In this document: in pieces, positions 1-6,579 of the stretch | How the letters are laid out: every line of letters starts with the position of its first letter | How positions within the stretch are numbered: the stretch's first letter is position 1 | Assembly: GCA_026398575.1 (NCBI GenBank) | Contig: JAPLSP010000126.1 | Location: forward strand, 1-33,100 | DNA: 33,100 bases | Source: Candidatus Sumerlaeota bacterium | Lineage (GTDB): Bacteria > Sumerlaeota > Sumerlaeia > JADFCT01 | Reading direction: 5' to 3' | The notes under the pieces: generated by a model | What the model was told of the DNA's origin: nothing | Database searches by the model: none | What the model saw: the letters and a program-made list of their open reading frames with translations, nothing else | Program-made: the position numbers and the translations under genes

Positions 1-59
1 AAGAAGGCAGCAAGCAGCCTTACTCCAAAAGCTGGCGCCGCTCCTATCCGCATGAATTT
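1..59 (+). repeat. Dispersed repeat copy at left window end
   Basis: This stretch contains a small hairpin (aaggc...gcctt, positions 4-20) followed by conserved blocks actccaaa, gctggcgcc and tcctatccgcat. The reverse complement of 33043-33100 aligns to it at about 49 of 59 positions (aligned by eye, one gap). A repeat at both extreme ends of the window is what a contig broken at dispersed repeats looks like. The function is unknown. Confidence 0.7.
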
Positions 60-155
60 AATCCTCCGCATGAGTATTCACGATGGTTTTGTTTTATCGT
101 ATTAGCGAGTATGAGCGCATAGCATTCCAAGGTGATACCAAAGGTCTATTGAAGC

Positions 156-1688
156 ATGGCTTTGAAAACTTTCGCTAGAGAGGTAGCGCCCGTCTGGCGC
201 CAGCGGATGGCGGCTGGCCCCGATACAGCGATGCTGGCGTATTGCGCCGGGCGCGACGTCGTCGCGAAACCAGCCGCCGATGAGCGCTTGATCCCCTATG
301 ACCTGTGGACCAATCGCGCCCACACGCTGATGCTGGCGAAATGCAATCTGATTCCAAAACCTCTGGCGGCCAAAATCCTCCGGGCGCTCGACCGGATCGA
401 AAATCAGGCCGCGCGCGGCGCCTTTGCCCTCGATCCCGATCTCGAAGACGTTCACATCGCCATTGAAGCCGCTGTGACGCGGATCGCCGGCGCGGAGGCA
501 GGCGGGCGCATCCATACGGCTCGCAGCCGCAACGATCAATCCGCCACCGATATGCGCCTCTGGCTGCGCGAAGCCTGCCTGCGATTGCGCGGCCAAACGC
601 TGACGCTGATTGGCGCCCTGATCTCCGAGAAGCGTGAAGACGCGCTCCTCGTCATCCCCGGTTATACGCACGCGCAACCGGCGGCGCTGACGACGTGGGG
701 CCATTGGCTGCAATGCTGGGCGCAAGCGCTCGCGCGCGACGCCGCCCGCCTGGCGCAGGCCTATCAGCGCATCAATCAATCGCCGCTCGGCGCCGCGGCT
801 TCCTTCGGCGCCACCTGGCCGATTGACCGCCGACTCGCTGCCCGCTTGCTCGGCTTCGCCTCGGTCCAGGACAATACGCTCGACTGCATCTCCTCGCGCT
901 GGGAGATGGAGGCCGACCTGGGGCAGGCCGTCGCATTCCTAATGACCCATCTGAGCCAGATGGGGCAGGACCTGATCGCGTTTTCGACGCCTCCCGGCGA
1001 CATCCTGCGCCTGGACGACCGCTTCACGACCGGCTCTTCGATCATGCCGCAAAAGCGCAATCCGGATTTCGCCGAAGTCACGCGCGCCCGGGCCGCCGCC
1101 GCCGCTTCGCTCGCCCACACGCTCCTTGAAGTGGCGCGCGGATCGCGCTCCGGCTATAACCGCGACACGCAATGGACGAAATACTGGATCATGGATCTGG
1201 CGGATGAAGCCGAGAACGCGCCGATGGTTTTTGCCGAAGCCATCCGTACGCTGCGCTTCAATGAACCGGTCCGCCGCGCGATGATCGCGCGCGGATTCAT
1301 GAACGCCGTGGACGTGGCGGATCATCTGGCGCGCACGCGCAATGCGCCTTTTCGCGCCTGCTATCAAATTCTGGCGGAGACCGTGCGCCTGTCGCAGAGC
1401 CAGGGCGCGCTGGATTTCGCGGCGCTCAACGCCCTCATTGAAAAATCCAAACTCGGCGCGCCGCTGAACAGGCGCGAGATTGCCTCGCTGTCCGATCCGC
1501 AGCAATGCGTTGCGCGCCGCCGGCATCAGGGCGCGCCTTCGCCCGAAGCGCTGAAGAAGTCCCGAAAACTCCTGACCGCCGAATGGATGGCGGGCTGCCT
1601 GGAATTGGCCCGCGACCGCAATCCCGTCCGGGAGGCTCAGGACAATCTCAAGCGCGAAATTGCGCGATTTATTCATTCGCCCCAGTGA
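156..1688 (+). CDS. argH: Argininosuccinate lyase, divergent form
   Basis: Predicted cytosolic lyase of the fumarase/aspartase superfamily that splits argininosuccinate into arginine and fumarate, the last step of arginine synthesis. Superfamily signatures are visible: HTARSRNDQ at residues 120-128, GYTHAQPA at 169-176 with the general acid/base region His172, and the GSSIMPQKRNPD signature at 293-304. The length of 510 residues is slightly above the usual 450-490. The N-terminus lacks the common LWGGRF opening and has RLIPYDLWTNRAH instead, and the later GYNRDTQWTKYW segment replaces the usual YNRDLQEDK type. It therefore belongs to a divergent ArgH branch and could have a shifted substrate. 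hprK follows after 9 nt, suggesting co-transcription. The ATG lies 11 nt after an AAAGG-like site. Confidence 0.85.
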   Translation: MALKTFAREVAPVWRQRMAAGPDTAMLAYCAGRDVVAKPAADERLIPYDLWTNRAHTLMLAKCNLIPKPLAAKILRALDRIENQAARGAFALDPDLEDVHIAIEAAVTRIAGAEAGGRIHTARSRNDQSATDMRLWLREACLRLRGQTLTLIGALISEKREDALLVIPGYTHAQPAALTTWGHWLQCWAQALARDAARLAQAYQRINQSPLGAAASFGATWPIDRRLAARLLGFASVQDNTLDCISSRWEMEADLGQAVAFLMTHLSQMGQDLIAFSTPPGDILRLDDRFTTGSSIMPQKRNPDFAEVTRARAAAAASLAHTLLEVARGSRSGYNRDTQWTKYWIMDLADEAENAPMVFAEAIRTLRFNEPVRRAMIARGFMNAVDVADHLARTRNAPFRACYQILAETVRLSQSQGALDFAALNALIEKSKLGAPLNRREIASLSDPQQCVARRRHQGAPSPEALKKSRKLLTAEWMAGCLELARDRNPVREAQDNLKREIARFIHSPQ

Positions 1689-1697
1689 GGCATTGCC

Positions 1698-2801
1698 ATG
1701 GCGTTTCAAGACCCGAGTGTGTCTCAGATTCATCTGGCCGATCAGCCGCTCCGCATGACGATTCGCGACATGCTCAAGCGCACGAGCGACGTCTTGAGCC
1801 TCCAAACGATGGCAGGCGGCCAGGGCCTGACGCGCCCCATCATTACCTGCAACCTCAGCCATCCGGGCCTGGCGTTCGCCGGATTTTTTCAGCAGTTCGA
1901 GCCTGAGAGCATCCAGGTGCTCGGCGTCAATGAAGTCGCCTATCTCGAAAGCCTGAAGGGGCCCAGGCGCGTGGGCGCCATCCGCAAAGTGCTCCAAATG
2001 GATCCGCCCTGCCTGATCCTGACGTCGGGATGCCGGGCGCCGGAAGGATTGGTTCAACTGTGCGAGGCGTCCGCCACGCCGCTGCTGGCCACGCCGATGC
2101 GCTCCTCCCAGTTTTGCAGCGAGTTGACCAGTCTGCTGATGATCGAGTTCGCGCCGACCGTGACGGCGCACGGCACGCTGGTCAACGTCTTCGGCTTGGG
2201 CGTGCTGATCTCAGGCAAGAGCGGCGCGGGCAAAAGCGAATGCTCGCTCGAATTGATCGCGCGCGGCCATTGCCTGGTGGCCGACGATATTGTCATCATC
2301 AAGCGCGTGTCGCCGGGCACACTGATCGGACGCGGTTCGGACGTCATCCGCCACCACATGGAAATCCATGGCGTCGGGATTATTGACATCATGGCCATGT
2401 TCGGCGTTGGCTCGGTCCTGGAGGATTCGGAGGTGGACCTTCACGTGCGCCTCGAACACTGGGACCGGGAAAAAAACTATGAACGCACGGGACTGGACGA
2501 GCGGTTTACGAGCATGTTGGGCGTTCTGGTGCCTGAATATATCCTACCGATCGAACCGGGCCGCAACCTGAGCATCATCATCGAAGCGGCGGTCTTGAAT
2601 CAGAAGATGAAGAACATGGGCGTCCACATCGCCGCGCAATTCAATCAACGGCTGATTCAACGCATGATACAGTCGCAGCCGCCCGAAGCCTTATCCTCCT
2701 CCGCTTCGCTTGTGCGGCCGGAAATGTCTTCTCAAACAGTACCCGGCAGAAAGCCGGCCGAAAAATCAGCCGCGAAAAAGAAGACGAAAAAGAAAAAGTG
2801 A
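1698..2801 (+). CDS. hprK: HPr kinase/phosphorylase
   Basis: Bifunctional cytosolic enzyme that phosphorylates and dephosphorylates the regulatory serine of HPr or Crh-like proteins. It links carbon status to gene control, and in non-Firmicutes often acts with an incomplete PTS. The 367-residue protein has an N-terminal HPrK_N domain (about 15-145) and a C-terminal kinase domain. The Walker A motif GKSGAGKS is at 173-180, His158 lies 15 residues before it, and Asp196-Asp197 lie 23-24 residues after its first glycine. This is the same spacing as the catalytic His140, GDSGVGKS and Asp178-Asp179 of the Lactobacillus enzyme. The family signature reads MEIHGVGIIDI (221-231), with His224 where Arg is usual. 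The C-terminal 35 residues form a Ser/Pro/Lys-rich tail ending KKKTKKKK, absent from typical members. It sits 9 nt after argH. No HPr gene lies in the window. Confidence 0.93.
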   Translation: MAFQDPSVSQIHLADQPLRMTIRDMLKRTSDVLSLQTMAGGQGLTRPIITCNLSHPGLAFAGFFQQFEPESIQVLGVNEVAYLESLKGPRRVGAIRKVLQMDPPCLILTSGCRAPEGLVQLCEASATPLLATPMRSSQFCSELTSLLMIEFAPTVTAHGTLVNVFGLGVLISGKSGAGKSECSLELIARGHCLVADDIVIIKRVSPGTLIGRGSDVIRHHMEIHGVGIIDIMAMFGVGSVLEDSEVDLHVRLEHWDREKNYERTGLDERFTSMLGVLVPEYILPIEPGRNLSIIIEAAVLNQKMKNMGVHIAAQFNQRLIQRMIQSQPPEALSSSASLVRPEMSSQTVPGRKPAEKSAAKKKTKKKK

Positions 2802-2823
2802 ACGGATTAGTTATATGGCGATT

Positions 2824-2884
2824 TGCAGGCAGAATCATTGAGGGCAGAATCATTATGATTCTGCCCTCAATGATTCTGCCTGCA
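2824..2884. repeat. Perfect 30-bp palindrome built from GGCAGAATCATT units
   Basis: The left arm 2824-2853 and right arm 2855-2884 are perfectly complementary around a single central base. Each arm is itself a direct repeat: ggcagaatcatt occurs twice in the left arm and aatgattctgcc twice in the right. It lies between the convergent ends of hprK and the CorC-like gene, so it may end transcription from both sides, although no T-run follows. The same core, cagaatcattctg, recurs at 25874-25886. Confidence 0.9.
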
Positions 2885-2988
2885 TTTACGCGCGCTTGCA
2901 TGATTATTGAAGGCCGCCTGCTTTTCAAAAATTCCACCTGAACGATTCAGACTCTGCCGGACTGAATTCCCTGTGTTGGATTTCCCGC

Positions 2989-4281
2989 TTATGCGTTTGG
3001 GGGGGCATCCGCCGCCGCGATCTTTACCGCCGCCAGCAGGATGCGGTGGCCGTCCATTTTTTCGACCGTGACCGTGGCGTCATCGGCTTCCATGGATTCT
3101 CCCTCATGCGGCACGCGCCCGACGCGCGTGTAAATCCAGCCGCCCAGAGTGTCGTAGTCGTCGCCCTTGCGCAGATGCGAGCCGATTTGCCAGTTGAGAT
3201 CGTCCAGATCCATGCGGGCTGCGACGTGATAAACTCCCGCTTCATCGCGCGTCCAGCCCGGCTCTTCATCCGCGCGCTTGTCGGCGATGTCCCCGACGAT
3301 TTCCTCCAGGATGTCTTCGCGCGTCACCCACCCGACGGCGCCGCCGAACTCATCCACGACGACCGCGCTATATTCCTTCTGGTCCAGGAACGCGCGCAAC
3401 AGCACGTCTATTCGCATGGTTTCGGGAACGATCAGCGCCGGCTTGACGTAGGGCATGATCGGCCCGTGCGCAACGCCCTGGCGCAGGATTTCGCGGACGC
3501 TCACGTATTCGGTCATTTCGAGGATGCGGTTGCGGAATACGGGATACCGCGAATAGCCGTGACGGCGCGCGGTTTCGAGCGCCGTTTCCACCGTGGCCTC
3601 CGGAATCTTCAGCGCGATCACATCCACCAATGGGCGCATGATCTCGCGCGCCTTGCTGGTCTGCAGGTCTATGGCGCCTTCGATCATCTCGCGCTCGGAA
3701 AAGCGCAGCGATCCTTTTTGCTGCGATTCGCCGAGCATGGCGCTGATCTGGCCGGCGGTCATGCGCCGCTTGGTCACGGCCTTGTCTATGCCGAAGGGCC
3801 GCAGCAGCCAGCCCGCCGCCGCCGCGCACACATATAGCAGCGGCTCGGTCAGCGCCAGACTCAGGCGCAGCGGCCAGCGCGTCATCACCAGGAATTCCGC
3901 CGCGCGCCAGCGCGCCAGAGGCCGGGCCAGCACGTCGGAAATCAACAGGTAAACCGGCGCCGCGAGGCCGACGGTCAGGATGAGCGCGGTTACCGTAACG
4001 AAGTCGAGCGGCGTCCATTCAATCATAATCCTGCGCGCCAGCAGGAAGAGCGCCAATCCCCCCGCCAGTGTGCAGGCGTTCATTCCGACGGGCGTCGCGG
4101 CCAGCTGATGCTGCGCCTCGGAGATCAGGCGGAAGACGTCGCTGGCGGCTTTGGCCTGATCGCGCAGTTTTTCCTCCAGCGTCTTGCGGTTGACGGCCAG
4201 CATGGCCGCCTCCCACCCGGCGAACATGAACACTCCGGCTGCGGAGACGAGGAAGATAATGATGAGAAGGGCAATGGGCAT
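2989..4281 (-). CDS. CNNM/CorC-family membrane protein (DUF21-CBS-CorC_HlyC), divergent
   Basis: Integral membrane protein of the hemolysin-C/CorC/CNNM group, whose members are linked to Mg2+/Co2+ efflux or divalent cation homeostasis. The N-terminal ~160 residues hold several hydrophobic helices (DUF21/CNNM region). A CBS pair spans about 205-330 (MRPLVDVIALKIPE, YSRYPVF, then VVVDEFGGAVGWVTREDILE), and a CorC_HlyC domain of FAD-linked-oxidase fold spans about 345-425. At 430 residues it has normal length. The usual DUF21 motif S-E-x-x-P-K is degraded here to SDVLARPLA, so transport function may be altered. It follows the paralogue at 4485-5753 by a 203-bp gap that contains an inverted repeat. 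No good Shine-Dalgarno is seen before the ATG. Family assignment is firm; the substrate is unknown. Confidence 0.85.
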   Translation of the reverse strand: MPIALLIIIFLVSAAGVFMFAGWEAAMLAVNRKTLEEKLRDQAKAASDVFRLISEAQHQLAATPVGMNACTLAGGLALFLLARRIMIEWTPLDFVTVTALILTVGLAAPVYLLISDVLARPLARWRAAEFLVMTRWPLRLSLALTEPLLYVCAAAAGWLLRPFGIDKAVTKRRMTAGQISAMLGESQQKGSLRFSEREMIEGAIDLQTSKAREIMRPLVDVIALKIPEATVETALETARRHGYSRYPVFRNRILEMTEYVSVREILRQGVAHGPIMPYVKPALIVPETMRIDVLLRAFLDQKEYSAVVVDEFGGAVGWVTREDILEEIVGDIADKRADEEPGWTRDEAGVYHVAARMDLDDLNWQIGSHLRKGDDYDTLGGWIYTRVGRVPHEGESMEADDATVTVEKMDGHRILLAAVKIAAADAPPNA

Positions 4282-4296
4282 ATTGAAACAATTAAT

Positions 4297-4431
4297 GTAA
4301 AATGAGAAATGAGAAATGAGAAATTGAAAATGAGACCGCGCACGACAGGCATAGGATGCAGGGCTGTGTAATCCTGTTTCCGGGATGGGTTGTCATTTTA
4401 CATTTCTCATTTCTCATTTTTCATTTTAAAT
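4297..4431. repeat. Inverted repeat of TGAGAAA heptamers
   Basis: The left arm (about 4300-4334) has three tandem TGAGAAA heptamers followed by ttgaaaatgag. The right arm (about 4393-4427) is its near-complete reverse complement, roughly 30 of 33 positions by eye. The arms enclose about 58 nt of unrelated sequence. It separates the two CorC-like genes and could form a long A/T-rich stem in the transcript. Confidence 0.8.
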
Positions 4432-4484
4432 TTGGTTGCGGCTTGCCGTGCTAAGCTATCTCTGCCGCCTATGATGACAAATCT

Positions 4485-5753
4485 TCATTCCCCCTCTTGC
4501 CCCTCTTCCAGCTCTATGCGCGCCTGGGCCACGCGGCGGGCGCCGGCGCGAGTGACCGTGAGGCGCAATCCTCCGGCCTTGATTTGGTCGCCGGCCTCCG
4601 GCAGACGCCCCAGCTCGCGCATGATGAAGCCGGAAACCGTGGTGGCCGGCTCGGTCGGCAGAGCCGAGCCGATATCGGCGTTCAGCCGCTCGATTTCCAT
4701 GCGCCCCGAAACCAGCCAGACCGATTTATCCAGCGGCTTGATCTGCGCGCCTCGCATCGCGTCCTCTTCCAACTCGCCAACGATTTCATGGAGCATGTCG
4801 CGCAGCGTCACCACGCCCGCCGTGCCGCCGTATTCGTCCAACACCACGGCAAAATGCGTGCGCGACCGCTTCATGTCGGCCAGCAGGTCTATCAGCTTGC
4901 GCGTATCGGGAACGAACAGGGGGCGCGTCATCAGCGAGGACGGCGGCTTGTCCGGATTCAGGAGTACAGTCTTGCGATCCAGGACGCCAACGACGCGGTC
5001 AATGCTCTTTTCAAACACCAGCGCCCGATTGTGAGAGGCCTGGCGGATCGTGTCCATGACCGAAGGATCGTCCAGCTCGGCGGTTGACAGCGCGAAGAGC
5101 TCGGCGCGGGGCGTCATGAGTTCGCGAGCCACCTGATCGCCGAGCGTGAAAATCCCTTCGATGATGTCGCGCGTATCTTCTTCGATCACGCCTTCGATCT
5201 CGCCCAGGCTCAGGATCGTCCGCAGTTCGTTTTCCGAAACCTTGGCGCCCGATTCGTCTTTGGTCTCGGACATCGCCGTCAGCTTGCGGCCGATTATGAG
5301 ATGCGGCCAGACCAGCGGAGACATGACCTGCACAATAAGCCAGGCAAACGGCGCGAGAAAATGCGCGAAGGCGTGGGCCGAAGCTTCGGGGAGCGAACGC
5401 GGCGCCAATTCCGAGAAAATTATCGAAACCAGCAGGATCAGCGCGCCTCCGGCGACGAAGGCCAGTCCAATGGCGCCCGGCGCCAGCAGTTTGGCAAGGA
5501 GCAGCGCGGCGGCGATCGCCGCGCACAGGCGCGCGCACAGATTGAAAGCGCGCATGCACAGGACAAATTGTTCCTGGTCGTCCAGGAGCGAGGCGGCCAG
5601 CGAGTTATCCCGCGCGCCGCCGCCGGCCGGACGATCCGACGTATGAAGCGCCAGCAGTGAAATCTCCGCAGCCGTCGCGACCGCCGACGCCGTCATGCCG
5701 CCTGCCAGCGCAAGACACTCCAGCGCAATGTGGGTGAGTTCATCAGGCGCCAT
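4485..5753 (-). CDS. CNNM/CorC-family membrane protein (DUF21-CBS-CorC_HlyC)
   Basis: Second member of the CorC/CNNM pair, a membrane protein probably acting in divalent-cation homeostasis. DUF21 with about four hydrophobic segments covers residues 1-150 and keeps the motif [12 protein letters not shown]. The CBS pair runs from about [11 protein letters not shown] to [20 protein letters not shown], and the CorC_HlyC domain is at the C-terminus (about 335-415). The start chosen is the ATG at 5753 ([12 protein letters not shown], 422 residues). The frame stays open upstream, but that extension is Arg/Pro/Trp-rich and merely antisense-like to hslV. With this start the gene overlaps the hslV stop region by 11 nt, which suggests translational coupling. 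Its own paralogue follows on the same strand. Confidence 0.87.
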   Translation of the reverse strand: MAPDELTHIALECLALAGGMTASAVATAAEISLLALHTSDRPAGGGARDNSLAASLLDDQEQFVLCMRAFNLCARLCAAIAAALLLAKLLAPGAIGLAFVAGGALILLVSIIFSELAPRSLPEASAHAFAHFLAPFAWLIVQVMSPLVWPHLIIGRKLTAMSETKDESGAKVSENELRTILSLGEIEGVIEEDTRDIIEGIFTLGDQVARELMTPRAELFALSTAELDDPSVMDTIRQASHNRALVFEKSIDRVVGVLDRKTVLLNPDKPPSSLMTRPLFVPDTRKLIDLLADMKRSRTHFAVVLDEYGGTAGVVTLRDMLHEIVGELEEDAMRGAQIKPLDKSVWLVSGRMEIERLNADIGSALPTEPATTVSGFIMRELGRLPEAGDQIKAGGLRLTVTRAGARRVAQARIELEEGQEGE

Positions 5754-6309
5754 GGATCGTCTCGACCACGATCTGATCGTTGGTATAAACATCAATTGCC
5801 GCGGCGATGGTGAGGGATTTGCGGGCGATGGATTCGGCGTCCAGGTCGGTGTTTTCCACCAGCGCGCGCGCCGCGGCCAGCGCGCAAGAGCCGCCAGAGC
5901 CGATCGCCGCCACGTCGTCATCCGGATCAATCACGTCGCCGTTTCCCGAAATCAACAGCATCCGGTCGCTCGAAACGGCGATCAGCAGCGCCTCCAGGTG
6001 GCGCAAATATTTATCCGTGCGCCACAGCTTGGCCAGTTCGACCGCCGCGCGCGCCAAACTGCCGTTATACTCTTTCAGCTTTTCTTCGAGTTTTTCAAAC
6101 AGTGACATGGCGTCGGCCGTGGCGCCGGCGAAGCCGACGACAATCTTGTCGTCATGGATGCGCCGCACCTTGCGCGCCGAACGCTTCATGATCGTATTCT
6201 GGAACGTGACCTGTCCGTCGCCGGCCACCGCCGTAACGCCCTTGCGCCGCACGGCCAGGATCGTCGTGCCGTGAAAAACCTCTGAAGGCCGCTCATTGGA
6301 TGATTGCAT
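5743..6309 (-). CDS. hslV: ATP-dependent protease peptidase subunit HslV
   Basis: Proteolytic core of the HslUV (ClpYQ) chamber protease, a bacterial proteasome homologue that forms double hexamers with the ATPase HslU. The sequence is strongly typical: TTILAVRR at the mature N-terminus, [46 protein letters not shown] and [16 protein letters not shown]. The catalytic nucleophile should be Thr15, exposed after removal of a 14-residue propeptide ending in HG. No closer start codon exists in frame, so a propeptide longer than the single Met of E. coli is required. The 188 residues fit the family. hslU is not adjacent, which is unusual because hslVU is normally an operon. The downstream CorC-like gene overlaps by 11 nt. 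Confidence 0.95.
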   Translation of the reverse strand: MQSSNERPSEVFHGTTILAVRRKGVTAVAGDGQVTFQNTIMKRSARKVRRIHDDKIVVGFAGATADAMSLFEKLEEKLKEYNGSLARAAVELAKLWRTDKYLRHLEALLIAVSSDRMLLISGNGDVIDPDDDVAAIGSGGSCALAAARALVENTDLDAESIARKSLTIAAAIDVYTNDQIVVETIHGA

Positions 6310-6445
6310 GGCGTCCCAACCTTTTTATTAATTTCATTCGCGTTGCGCGCTTAAATGATCTCGCCCAAGCCGCCATTAGCTGACGGTAAAATCATCATAG
6401 CTAAACGAAGGCAGGATGCAATGCCATTTAGCGGCAGCGCCGGAT

Positions 6446-6514
6446 GGTAGGCCGTTCCGCTCCGCCGGACGGCCATAGCGCGCCAAGGCCGCTCGACGGA
6501 GCGAGCGGCCTACC
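6446..6514. repeat. Double-hairpin repeat with taggccg core
   Basis: The outer arms ggtaggccg (6446-6454) and cggcctacc (6506-6514) are exact reverse complements. Inside are two hairpins: 6450-6474 (ggccgttccg/cggacggcc, one bulge) and 6486-6511 (aggccgctcg/cgagcggcct, perfect 10-bp stem, 6-nt loop). It lies in the 270-bp gap between hslV and the large hydrolase gene; I see no gene there. Confidence 0.8.
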
Positions 6515-6579
6515 TTTCGGCGCCATTTTGGATTGAATAATTGCTGGCGTGATGCGAAATTAATTCGTGACGCCATGTC

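Noticed and set aside
90..122. Possible -35/-10 promoter (ttgttt...tatgag) before argH
   Set aside because: Spacing of 15 nt and a poor -10 match are no better than chance in this sequence.
939..2171. Long open frame on the - strand across argH and hprK
   Set aside because: It is opposite two firmly identified genes, Arg-rich and without any family motif.
6376..6576. 66-codon - strand frame upstream of hslV
   Set aside because: It overlaps the double-hairpin repeat, is Arg-rich, and has no ribosome site or recognisable domain.
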